Positions 45,791 to 56,292 of a stretch of DNA of 64,000 bases are shown here, one piece after another (the stretch's first letter is position 1; each line of letters opens with the position of its first letter). The stretch covers positions 124,001-188,000 of the forward strand of contig JAHLMK010000009.1 of NCBI GenBank assembly GCA_019915135.1. Reading direction: 5' to 3'. This DNA comes from Strobilurus pachycystidiatus (taxonomy: Eukaryota; Basidiomycota; Agaricomycetes; Agaricales; Physalacriaceae). The translations under genes and the position numbers were made by a program. The notes below the pieces were generated by a model. That model was not told where the DNA came from and made no database searches. It saw only the letters and a list, made by a program, of their open reading frames with translations.

Positions 45791-46087
45791 CACTATATCA
45801 CGTCCACGTTCATGTTACAATACTTACTTTTAGTCATCTATATGTCTATGCTGTATCCACTCTTTCTGTCTTATGCTACCCATTTGAACCTTCTTGTATG
45901 AGCCATGATAACTTCGCGGACAATTCAACTATGAGGCATTATGTCATGATTTAAAAGCAGTGATAAGGTATTACGGTTTAAGATGTGAACTTATGTATGT
46001 GGCATTGCATGAGATGGGATGACATAGCGACGTAGGAGGAACCAGTCGCGGTTCCTATCGATGGGTTACACTTCCTTCCCTCCTCGT
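45791..46087. other. convergent 3' flanks
   Basis: About 300 bp between the zinc-finger gene and the transporter stop. AT-rich, no feature. Confidence 0.35.
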
Positions 46088-48190
46088 TCAAGCGTGTTTT
46101 TCCTCGACAGACTGGATCTGCGTGTCAACCATACGCTGATCATGTTGCGCAGACCTCTTCTTCGCATACGGCGTGAAGACTGCCTCGCTGAGGCGTTTCT
46201 CCAACGGAGGAGCTTTGGCGGCGGAAGCGATCTGCGTGGTGGCAGCGGCGTAAGGCGACCTCTCGCGGATGCGCTCTCCGTATTTCATCAGGATGAACTA
46301 ACGAACATGTCAGTACAAAGATTGTAGCGAGAAACAAATGACGACTAACAGGTAGCGGGATCATCACGGTGGCGATCAAGGCGCAGAGCGTTCCAGCCCA
46401 TTGGTATCCCATGTTCGTGAACATCTGGCGACTGTACAACGGGAAGGAGGCAGCGAGCATGTTACGGACGAAGCCTTGTGCGGAGATGGCGGATGACGCG
46501 TATTCGCCGTATCCGTCGGCGAGGTAATTTTGGACGGCATCGAAAATGAGATCTATAAAGAAAATTTAGCTAAGCTCAAATGGATGTTAGGACGAAAGAC
46601 GTACAGATGGAGAACACCATAGGGCACAGAGCCAACGTCGGCACTATCCAATGAACGCTTGAGAACTGCGTCCACGAGAACCAGAACAAAGACACGGGCA
46701 GCAAGATCGCCCCAACGCGACTCCACCACAAGCGCGCTTCTGGACTGGGAACACCGCCATTTTGGTCACGGATCCTGGCGTAGACAGCGTTCTGGTGGAA
46801 CGAAGCGCCGAATGCGAGGAAACAGCCGATGATGGAGGAGATGTAGACTAGGCCGGTGATGCCCTGGCTCCAGCCGTGGTTGTGCTGGAACGTAAGGGGG
46901 ATGACGGCGAAGAACAGGAAGATGATCGCCCAGGCGAATGCGAGCCAGAGGGAGAAGAAGAAGACGACTGGCTCGCGGACGAGCAGGATGAAAGCGCGGG
47001 TGGTCGAGGCGTACAGGAGAGCACCGAGGGACGGGGTATCGAGTTCAGATGGCGCACGGTAGCGGTCGTCACCAGTATCGGCACGAAGCTTCTTTGCATG
47101 CTTGGCTAGAAGCAGACTTCCACGCGTTTCAGTAAGGAAGATCAACTCCACGACGAGCAAGCATCCATTACAGATCAGCTGGATCTGGGCGGAAGGTCAG
47201 CTGAAATTCGCTAAACACAAGACATGTAGCGTACCCATTCGATCCACCGCCAGCCGATGGTTTCGTTGATGAAGCCAGTGTATAGGGGAGCAGCGACTGT
47301 TCCAAAGACAGCGACGAAACTGAAAAGGGCGACGGGGAGACCGCGGTCTTTCGTGCTCCAAATGTCCGCAAGAGTACCGGGGATGATAGTGGTACCAGCC
47401 GCACCAAAACATCCGGAGAGGAGACGAGCGATGATGACCGTCTCGATGTTCTTGGCCAAGGCGATGGGAATGAACCAGACGGTGAAGAGCGCGTAGCAGC
47501 CGAGGTAGATAGGATTCCTGCCAATGAACTCGGAGAGGGGCCCCAAGAACATAGGGACGACGGCGAACGAGGCTGTAGGACATTTTAGAAACGATTCGAA
47601 GACGTCAAGGACAGGGAGCAACGCACCATTGAAAACGAACATTCCGAGTTGACCGATTTCGATGGCTACACCGAATTCCGCGCACATGTCTGTGATACCA
47701 GCGGAGAAGGAGGCGGTGGCGAGACCACTAGAAAGGTGTCAGCATACTGGGGACATTTGAACAGCCAGGAGACGTACATGAAGAGACACATCAAGCACAA
47801 CAAGATGGTGATGCGCCACTTCTTGGCGTGAGACCACTACAGAGCACAGTCAGTTGCGGTCCAGGTAAATTTGTCGAATGGAAGGTACATTCAAAGGATC
47901 GTTGGGATCGTTCTCCTCGAAAGTGACAAGGATGACATTATCGGCGTCGGGCTTGCCAGAGTAATTCGTCCGGCTGTTGACGGCAGAGACTACAGGTGTC
48001 TGCGAGCCCGAGGTAGGCTGGGAATACGAAGGGCCTGCGTTGTCGACGTGCTCGGATTGACCGGCAATGTTGGGTTTCCCTGCAACAGCTGCATCAGCGC
48101 ATCATTCTCCCCGCCCGCAACAGCAAATCGCCGCTCACCGTGCTGCATTCCAGGAGTAGCGTTCCCCGCTATCATATTTGAAGGGGCCAT
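46088..48190 (-). CDS. MFS transporter, DHA1-type (drug/polyamine:proton antiporter)
   Basis: ATG at 48190 (MAPSNMIAGNATPGMQHG), TGA at 46088. About seven introns. After a hydrophilic N-terminus the family pattern appears: NDPNDPLNWSHAKKW just before helix 1, LGPLSEFIGRNPIYLG (motif A), IARLLSGCFGAAGTTIIPGT (helix 4), GTLADIWSTKDRGLPVALFS, YTGFINETIGWRWIEW, LTETRGSLLL in the long central loop, then REPVVFFFSLWLAFAWAII, QNYLADGYGEYASSAISAQGF and a final helix ahead of FILMKYGERIRERSPYA. This matches fungal Tpo/Flr1-like exporters, which expel amines, drugs or metabolites at the plasma membrane. The central-loop TETR motif is typical. It lies 16 kb from the P450/prenyltransferase cluster, so export of that product is possible but unsupported. 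Confidence 0.9.
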
Positions 48191-49139
48191 GGCTGGGGAA
48201 GGTGGGTGTAAGAAAGAAGGAAGATTTCCGGGGGGCTAGGAGTCGACCATGGCACAACATTTTAAGGCGCCGCCTTAGCTCCTTGGAAACGACGGGTGCT
48301 CAGTCCCGGCTGAACTTGCGCACGGCGGGAGAAAGAGGATGCCGCCTGCTTGCTATTATTAATCCAAGGAGCCTCGCACAAGCCATTCTTGCTTTGTTCG
48401 AAGGAAAGAGCAGCCTGGCTCAACACGCTTGTGAATGATCTTGTCGAAATTTAGCTCAGCAATGAAGACGATGTAGGACGATGTTCGCGGTTGTGGATGG
48501 AGCGGGCAAGCCTAGATCGCCCCTGAGGAGGCGGGATGCGGCTAATCTCCTTTTTCGGCTGTAGCTCCCACGCTCAGCCTATTCGACTGCGACAGAAACG
48601 CATGGCCGACACCCGAAGCGTCCGAGCATACGCTTCGGTATATGGTTATGGACGTTCCGGACCACCCAGTCAAGCCCTGGCACATTGGCTGAGACCATTG
48701 GCGCGTTCAACAAGCCTGTGAGATCGAGTAAGAACAGCTGAAGTTCACAGCAAACGAATCTGATCTGGAAAGCGACGCCGTACATAAACAAATACAGGCG
48801 TCTCCGCGCTTTATAGGCCTGCGGGCAGCAGTCCTAGTATTCTGTGTGTATCTTCCTCAGAACCCACGCCAGAATGCATTCTTGATTTCAACTCTTGCCG
48901 GTGGTGAGATCTCACATATAGGATGACCTACAGTGGCCTGTATATTCACACTACTGTAGAGTGATGTCCTGATATTGCAATGCAGTGACCTCCAATTTGC
49001 GGCACCGGGTCATTGCACCTCCCAACGTTGTGACATCAGGAGGCTACTGTACTCGCTGCATTCTTGATGCTCAGAATTTGACACAACACTTGAAATGGTA
49101 CTCTTCATATTACAGTGATGTAGCCTGCAATCGTTTCAA
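48191..49139. other. intergenic, nothing recognised
   Basis: Transporter promoter and a gene-free stretch. Short repeated words around TGACCTNCAGTGG at 48925-49010 were noted but do not form a clear array. Ends at the target-site duplication of the next MITE. Confidence 0.35.
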
Positions 49140-49848
49140 CTAGGGTTTAAAAGTCCGGTCCAGTCCGGTCTTTTGATCTCTGAGGTCATGGACTGAGGAC
49201 CGGACCGGTCCACCAAATTCTCAAATCTGGCTGGACCTAGGACTGGACTGGTTAGGACCGCAAAAACCGGTCCTAATCAGTCCGGTTTGCGGTCCTAAAC
49301 CGGTCTAGGACCGGTCCATATCATTACAAGCTCAAACTTACATTTCCGCAATTTTTTGGTAGGTTTACCATCATATAAGTTTACCACATAGATCAGATAG
49401 TATCTGACAATTAAATTAATGACTTGTTAGCCTTACATGATATGTTTTAGCCACAGTAAGATGGATTTTTCAAATATGAAAGAGTATGTGCAGCTAAATG
49501 TATCATATGAGTATATAAGTCACAGAAAGTTTACCATAAGAACGCCTCAATGAGGGTAAGTTTACCATTGGACCGGTTAAGTCAAGGTAAGTTTACCATG
49601 AACTCATATATAACGACCCTTTTGAGGGACATTTGACTGGTCCTAACTGGACCCTGAGTAGACCGGTTCAAACCGGTCCCAGACCAGTCTTTACCAGTCC
49701 AGATAAATCTGGGTTGAGCTTTGGACCTAGGACCGGGACTGGTAGGACTGGTAGGACCGGTCCATGTTGGACTGGTCATGTGACTGGTCCAGTCCGGTCC
49801 AGTTCACCGGTCTTACCAGTCCACATAGACTGGACTTTAAAACCCTAG
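49140..49848. mobile_element. 709-bp MITE made of ACCGGT-like motifs
   Basis: Ends CTAGGGTTTAAAAGTCC (left) and GGACTTTAAAACCCTAG (right) are inverted copies with one 1-nt shift in the A/T run. Both sides carry TTTCAA (49134-49139 and 49849-49854), a 6-bp direct repeat. The two outer arms are dense with ACCGGT, GGACCGG and CCAGTCC words on both strands, so each arm can fold extensively. The AT-rich core (about 49330-49610) has five copies of GTTTACCA in one orientation. No ORF of a transposase. Confidence 0.78.
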
Positions 49849-49854
49849 TTTCAA

Positions 49855-50158
49855 CATCATATCCTCCAAGAATGTTTAAGAATAGCAGTTTCATATGCAT
49901 TCTTGGGGTCCCAAAATGCATCACTCCCCTTAGTGTTTCAATTCTGATCTTCATCATTCTCTAGTGTCTGTAAGGTTTAAAATCCATCATATACCACAGA
50001 ATAACCTCAAATTGGCTTTTTGCCCATAGTTACAGCGAACTGTCTAACTGCTTGCTCAATTGGTTCACACTGCCACTGACTGGCTCACTTGTTGTCAGTA
50101 GTCCACTTCATCATTCATCTATCACAATTCTAAAGATACTTAATCAGAGCAACGGACA
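49855..50158. other. upstream region of the F-box gene
   Basis: About 300 bp of AT-rich sequence; no feature other than the presumed promoter. Confidence 0.35.
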
Positions 50159-51550
50159 ATGGATATGTCCACCCTATTGCCTTGTACTTTGTGCGGACAG
50201 CCAGACCTTACCAACACAGCTTGGGTGTCCTCCCCTGCATTCACTTTGGAAGTCTTTAAACGACTCACTTCCCCAAATAATCCTGCTATGAATGCTGATG
50301 TGCTGAGAGTCTGTGACCACATCATTCCCACAACTATGGAAAGCATATCCTCTTTGAAAAAAGAGTTTGAGCAGTTGGACACTGCTGTGGCACTTCCATT
50401 GGAAGACCAACAATTGCTTCTTGCAAACAAGAATAGATTGTCAGATATAGGCTTCCAGTCTCAGGATCTCATCTCAACAATGCACCTCATACCCATTGAG
50501 ATACTCAGCGAGATCTTTGAATGGTACTGCACAGAGATAGACCATGCTGTCTTTGACATATCCACTGGCCCCTGGGCTCTAAGCTATGTATGCCAGTTCT
50601 GGAGGAATATTGTTCTATCCTTACCCTCTCTGTGGTCTCATTTTTGCTTTCATCATGGTGATGCTATACCTCTTGGTTGGGCAGATCTATTTATGACAAA
50701 GATTAGAGGCACACAAAACTATCCCATATCGGTCAATATCTCTATAGGGGAAGATGATGACTTGGATGGGAGGCTTTGCCTGCTTCTGAAAACTATACAG
50801 AAGATACTTCCGCAGTGTTGTTCTCTCCGTCTGGCACTTAATGACGGTCTTATGAAGGAGATGACAACTCTCGGAGCAGAATTACCTCTACTTCGTTCAC
50901 TCAGTCTCAATGGCATACCACCTGGGAATGAATTTACCACATTTCCTTCCTTTCTTCCTTCCTTCCCATTCCATAAATTTTCCCACACTTTTCTGCATGC
51001 ACCACAACTTTGTTCCGTGGAGTTGAATGACTATGACCTACCTACCTACCAGCCTACCAACGGCAACATTCCCCCTCTCCCCTATTCCCAGTTGCATAGT
51101 GTGACACTTGTACCATGGTCGTCCAAGTTCATAGTGGATGAGGCTCATAAATTTTTGACTCTCAGTCCGCATTTGATCTCTCTTACAATAAAATATCACT
51201 TCCTGGATCAGAATTTAGATCTCAGAGAGCAAACGGAGACTCTGATAGCACATTCTCTGTGCCATCTCTCGATCAAGTTGTGCAACTCCCCAAGGGAGCT
51301 TAGCTTTAATGCTCTCCTATTGGAAAACTTGACTGTCCTGTGGATGGAGAACCTCCAACCAGTCTTGGACTTTCTGAAACGCTCTCAATGTCCATTGAAG
51401 CGTTTGACGGTCCATTCCCCAAGGACTTCTACTCTGGTCTCAGCAATTCCACAAATTCTTGAGCTCATTCCATCAGTGATTGTAGTATCCGTTGACACGC
51501 TTTATGCGCGCCTGAGCCTAGAAACCGAGAATTTTGCGATTTCTAGATAA
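50159..51550 (+). CDS. F-box/LRR-like protein, 463 aa
   Basis: One open frame without introns. A coiled-coil-like stretch (SSLKKEFEQLDTAVALPLED) is followed by the F-box (LIPIEILSEIFEWYC, WALSYVCQFWRNIVLSLPSL), which binds Skp1 in SCF ubiquitin ligases. After it come weak leucine-rich repeats (CCSLRLALND, LPLLRSLSLNG, LCSVELNDYDLP, LHSVTLVPWS, LISLTIKYHFLD, LKRLTVHSP). This is the large Agaricomycete F-box family, thought to recruit substrates for ubiquitination. The last about 20 residues, past IPQILELIPSV, no longer look like this family and the sequence changes character there, next to the retroelement, so the C-terminus may be truncated and completed by transposon DNA. Confidence 0.78.
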   Translation: MDMSTLLPCTLCGQPDLTNTAWVSSPAFTLEVFKRLTSPNNPAMNADVLRVCDHIIPTTMESISSLKKEFEQLDTAVALPLEDQQLLLANKNRLSDIGFQSQDLISTMHLIPIEILSEIFEWYCTEIDHAVFDISTGPWALSYVCQFWRNIVLSLPSLWSHFCFHHGDAIPLGWADLFMTKIRGTQNYPISVNISIGEDDDLDGRLCLLLKTIQKILPQCCSLRLALNDGLMKEMTTLGAELPLLRSLSLNGIPPGNEFTTFPSFLPSFPFHKFSHTFLHAPQLCSVELNDYDLPTYQPTNGNIPPLPYSQLHSVTLVPWSSKFIVDEAHKFLTLSPHLISLTIKYHFLDQNLDLREQTETLIAHSLCHLSIKLCNSPRELSFNALLLENLTVLWMENLQPVLDFLKRSQCPLKRLTVHSPRTSTLVSAIPQILELIPSVIVVSVDTLYARLSLETENFAISR

Positions 51551-53330
51551 GACTCGAAGCCGAAATGCACGATACATCTAACGAGAGACCATAAGATTGC
51601 CAGTGATAATACGGAGACCTCATTAGGGCAAGAATGAGCCTCCAGGAGAAATTCATCTTCGAATATCACCATCAAAAGTGCCCACTTGATTTATCAAGTC
51701 AACATCACGTACACATTCTTAAAGAGGACTCGTCTAAGAAACGAACTCGAGTTCCAAGGAATTCGGACTCGACTTTGTCAGTGTTGTTCATAGACGATTA
51801 GAGTTTGATTAGCTCACTTCCTGCTGATGAGTAGAATGGGGTTAAGCTACAGAATGGTCTAGGTCAGCATAAATGGGGATGAAAGCCCAGTAATGTTATC
51901 ACAAGATACAACTATCCCCTTGGAATTCTAAGTCTAGAACCCACGATAGCACAAAATCGAGTAACAGCCGAGCTATTCGAAGAAGCCAATAAAGATAAAG
52001 ATGATCAAGTGTTCTTCATGAATAATCCGCAGTATGCCAAGAGTATTAAGAATCAAGAAGCCAAGCTTCTTCAGATCTCAGGTGATTAAATCTGACCTGA
52101 AATCAGTAGAGATTGGAACAAGCAGACAGATTGCGAACAACAAGTCAACGATCTACCATGGATCTTAGAGTGAATTCTTAAGCGAAATGAAGCTCTAGAC
52201 TCAATCAGATAATCGAGACTGAATTGGTGACGCAATCTGAAGAATCCGAGTCGCAAAGAAGCATTCAGAACAATTAAGAGCCAAGAGAAGATGAACCCCA
52301 TGTGATAGATTCGACCGATAGCACGCAAGGATGTTGCAATCCGAGCTTGAAATTAGTCAACGTGGATCAACTCTAGAGGGTTCGTCATGAATAAACTGGC
52401 ATAATAAGGAAATGGAAGCGCCTAGACTGGTGTCTACAGCGCGGAAATTAACTCCAAGTGGCTATTAGTTAGTAAGTTAAGATTAGTGTACAGTAGGGAC
52501 CCGTTTGTATAAAAGAAGTATCGATACAGTATAGTAGTTTAGTTTAGTGACCCGCAGCCACGAGCCCACAAAGCTCTACTGTAGTAATCTAACTCTGTAC
52601 AAAATCGAATTCGATTTGCACGCACCCAAAGAAACTCGAATTCGAGTCCAACCTAAGAACCAAAGAACAAACCTATCGCACTAAGAGCAAGGGTTTAGAA
52701 CAAAAGTGAACTTAATCGAAGAGCAAAGTTCCTTGAATTCAACGTACTAGAGGCGGTGTTTCTGAGCATAGTATCTCCCTAGAGACACTACAGAGACTTT
52801 GTAGTCTGAGCCAGCCTTTCCCTAGAGAGGACCGTTCAGTCGCGAAAAGCGTTAACCAGCATAACCTCTTGAGAGTTCAAGTGCAATTCGAGCACGATTT
52901 GGTCTAAAACCCACGCAAACACTAAGACTCGAAGAATAAGCTCCTACCGAGGTTATAAGAAACGTACCAAGTGTGGCAATAGACTATTGTGTTCTTGATA
53001 CAACCCCTCCAGCGCGAGGATTGTGAAAGTCGCATAGTTTAAGTTCAGTCAGAGGCTTGTGTATTGTTCCCTGAAAACCAGACGATTTGTCAATCGGTCA
53101 AAATCCCTATCACCCCCTTCAAACTCGCACTTTGTGCACACCTACGTTTCTGTTACGCAAGAACCTTGTTTTTCAAGTGTAGTGTTGTAGTAAATCAAGC
53201 TCAATTTTCTATTGCAAAAAACCCAATATTCCAAAAACCGCAGAAACCTTACTCTCATTCGGAGTATTAAGAGTTGTGTTGTTTGTTAGGTGTGATTATA
53301 CGCCTCTAAAATAACGTGCACATCAACTTT
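51551..53330 (+). repeat. probable 5' LTR and leader of the Ty3-type element
   Basis: No coding ORF. It has the A-rich style of the element downstream, a TATA-like GTATAAAAG near 52506, and ends just before TTTTTGGAGCCCACCGCGAG, a plausible primer-binding region. I could not fix the left end of the LTR because no 3' LTR copy is in the window for comparison; the LTR start may be anywhere from about 51480. Confidence 0.45.
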
Positions 53331-55147
53331 TTGGAGCCCACCGCGAGGGGGTCCTATATTTTGATCAACCAAATCGGTGGTCTTTATATCCAAAAACGTC
53401 TAAGAAAGGCAGACAGTCTGCTAAATACACCCGAAGTCAACTAGACGCAAACCCGGAAACACCACCGGTTGCTAGTGGATCTCGAATTGCTCCTGAAGAA
53501 TCTGAACTACAAAGTGTCCAAGTAGGAACTAGAAGTTTAAGAAAGAACAGACCACGGGTAGGAGCCCTATTCAACGATCAACCAGAAAAAGTACGGGAAA
53601 AAGTTCGCAGGTTAGCTGAACATCCCCCGCCAATTCGAAGAAGATTAGCTCCTAGAAAGAGTTATTCTGATCTTGAACAATCCGAACTCGAATTTCTACT
53701 TCTAAGCCGAGCCTTAGAAAACTACCAAGATCTTTTAAACATTCCTACGTTTATACCTCCAAGAATGACTACTGTTCGAGCGCTAGTCATCGATGAATTT
53801 CCTTCTCTGAAGTGGAGAGAAGACATAAAAGACAAAAAGATACCCAAGTATGGCACCAGCAATGCGCCAAACTTCAATGGAAAATCGGAAAACATAGCCG
53901 ATTTTCTAAGGGTGATTGAACAAATCATTGGCGAGTCTGGTATTACGGATGAAGGCACGATGATTGAAATCGCGTGTAACTTTGTGCCAGAAACCATTCG
54001 AGACCAATGGTTAAATATGCCTACTTTCATTAGAGGAGAGTGGAAAGAATTCAAGTCGGCTTTGTTGTCTAGCTATAACAGAGGCAAAGATGACACCAAG
54101 TATTCTCTAGACGATCTAGAGGATGCTATTGTCAAATTCGAAAAACGGCCTGTTGACCACAAAGACAGGTGGAATGTTTTTCAAAGAGAAGTACTGCACA
54201 TATTGCGGTACTTAGTTAAGAAGGGTGAAATCACGGACAAGAAAGCCGTGGAAAGAATCCAAGACTGTGTAACAAATGCAGTTTGGGCCAGTACTACTGG
54301 TCATTTAAGAACCAACAAACCGGCAGCAACAACGGTGTTGGATTGGTACAACAACATCACCAATGTTGTAGGCGCTATTACCAGCGTGTTGGAAGAAACG
54401 GCAGTCTATAGGACCAAAGGGTCCCACAAGACAGAAACCGGTACTTCAAGAGTCAAGACTGAAGATTTGACGGATACCAATAGTGCACTCAATGCACTAA
54501 GGGATATCCTGATACAATCAGAAAAAGCTAGAGAAAAAGATCGAGTAGAGATGGCGCGCGAGAAGGAAGAAAATCAAAAGAATCATCAACGATTCCTTGA
54601 TACAATCAACGCTTCCTTGTTGAATGCGAGAACAATGAATTACCAAGATACCAATTCGATCTCGAATTTTGTTCAATCGGCACCTATCACTGTTCAACCG
54701 CCTATGGGTACGAACAGATCCAACCAGATGCCCTATACGGGAGGGAACACTGCAAATCCGACTCGAATTTTGCAGAACCCTAACCGTCTGGTACCAGCTG
54801 GTCAAACTACGTCGTATTCACAACCCGGGCGCTGCTTTTTCTGTGAAGAACCTGGTCATATGCGTGATCAGTGTAAGAAAAGATTTGACTTGCAAACGGA
54901 AGGTTGGCTAGTGATTACGGAAGCCAACTGGGACTTTTTCAACAATGGCCTTCCGATTTTAAGAAAGGAAAGGGCTGGTGGAAAGTCACCTTTGCAACAG
55001 GTTCTTAAGTACAAAGAAGATAGTCTTCGAGAAGTTAAAGCGCAAACCACTATTGGGCAAACGGATGACTTCGCACCAGAAGACATGCGTTTGGATACCT
55101 CGTATGCAAATACTATGGTACCTCACAATCAAGGGGGTTTCAACTGA
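53331..55147 (+). CDS. Ty3-type retroelement gag
   Basis: The first ATG is at 53765 (MTTVRALVIDEFPSLKWRED), giving 460 residues, but the same frame is open from about 53316 with coding-like content (QPNRWSLYPKTSKK, RTRSQ-like and Pro/Arg-rich) and no ATG. Gag then has a capsid-like part with Trp-rich helices (ETIRDQWLNMP, FKSALLSSYNRG, DRWNVFQREVLHILRYL) and, near the C-terminus, one zinc knuckle CFFCEEPGHMRDQC (C-x2-C-x4-H-x4-C). It makes the particle shell and binds RNA. The start upstream of the ATG may come from a spliced leader or a non-ATG codon. Confidence 0.82.
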
Positions 55148-55149
55148 GC

Positions 55150-56292
55150 TTGATGAAGGAAGAAGATACAGTATCTTTACCGGAAAGCTCATACGCTGTT
55201 AATACTCGAAGTCAGAATAAGAATCAGAACGGTTTACAATTCGAAACCGAAATGCCTAAGACTACAGTACCGACTAAGACGGTATGGCCAAGACAGAGGG
55301 TCACGGTAGAAATACCAAAGCGACCTACTACAACAGTTCAAGCTAAGCAAGTTAGCTTTGAAGATAAAGGTGAAGAAGACAGTTCATCTGACGAAGAGTC
55401 AGAAGGTGGGGAAGTTGAAAAGCAAGTAAAAGACGCTGCTAATCAACCAGAACCGAAAATCGAACTCGATTTACCTAAATCTTCCACGGTAGATTCAACT
55501 CTACCTAAAATAGAAAAGTTCAAGTCGTACAAAAGAAAATCGGAAATCGATTTACTTCTTGAAGAAAATCCTCAATGGAAAGAAGCTTGGAAGGAACTTT
55601 TACCAGAGAAGTTACTTGCAACTAACATTGAGTGGCGAAAGAACCTAGAGAAATTGTTAAAGACAAGGAATGTTAAGACTACCTCTAAGCATGTCTATTC
55701 GATTTCGCAAATCGAGTCTGAAGAGGTCCCTAAAGGGTCAATAGTCGTACAAGATCCTATAGAACAATTTTTCAACACGACGCAATTTCAAGGACCATAC
55801 CATGTCTCTAAGTTGTACATGGCACCAGAAAGTGTAGACCTCAGAACCCTATGGTTAAGAATCAACCATGGAAATCGAAAAGAGTGTCTCCTAGACGGGG
55901 GATCACAGATTGCCTCGATGTCTCTCAAGACAGCATTTGAGCTCGGTTTAGCGTACGACCCAAGTTTTAAGATCACTATGGAAAGTGCAGATAAAGGAAG
56001 AACGGTAACATTAGGCTTAGCGCGAAATGTACCGGTAAACTGTGAAGGAATCGTGTATTACCTTCAGTTTCACATTCTACACGATCCTGCCTATGACATT
56101 CTACTGGGTAGACCGTTTGAGACTGTGTCTCAAGCAAGCCTACAAACGTCGGCGGCCGGTCTAACCACAGTAACTGTTGTAGACCCAGGGAATGGCCAAA
56201 GAATGACTTTACCCACTTATGCAAGGGGTCAGATACCAAGTCATCAAACTAAGGCTGAACCCGTGGGTTTTCACCCAAACTCGAGGACTTGA
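55150..56292 (+). CDS. Ty3-type retroelement aspartic protease region
   Basis: 380 codons in the minus-one frame relative to gag, starting just after its stop. The first 240 residues are acidic and Lys-rich linker. The retropepsin-like part reads ECLLDGGSQIASMSLKTAFE, with Asp-Gly-Gly in place of the usual Asp-Ser/Thr-Gly, and ends with the family's flap and core strands (HILHDPAYDILLGRPFE). It would cut the gag and pol polyproteins. Gag stop and this start are close, so it may be made by minus-one frameshift or restart. Confidence 0.78.
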   Translation: MMKEEDTVSLPESSYAVNTRSQNKNQNGLQFETEMPKTTVPTKTVWPRQRVTVEIPKRPTTTVQAKQVSFEDKGEEDSSSDEESEGGEVEKQVKDAANQPEPKIELDLPKSSTVDSTLPKIEKFKSYKRKSEIDLLLEENPQWKEAWKELLPEKLLATNIEWRKNLEKLLKTRNVKTTSKHVYSISQIESEEVPKGSIVVQDPIEQFFNTTQFQGPYHVSKLYMAPESVDLRTLWLRINHGNRKECLLDGGSQIASMSLKTAFELGLAYDPSFKITMESADKGRTVTLGLARNVPVNCEGIVYYLQFHILHDPAYDILLGRPFETVSQASLQTSAAGLTTVTVVDPGNGQRMTLPTYARGQIPSHQTKAEPVGFHPNSRT

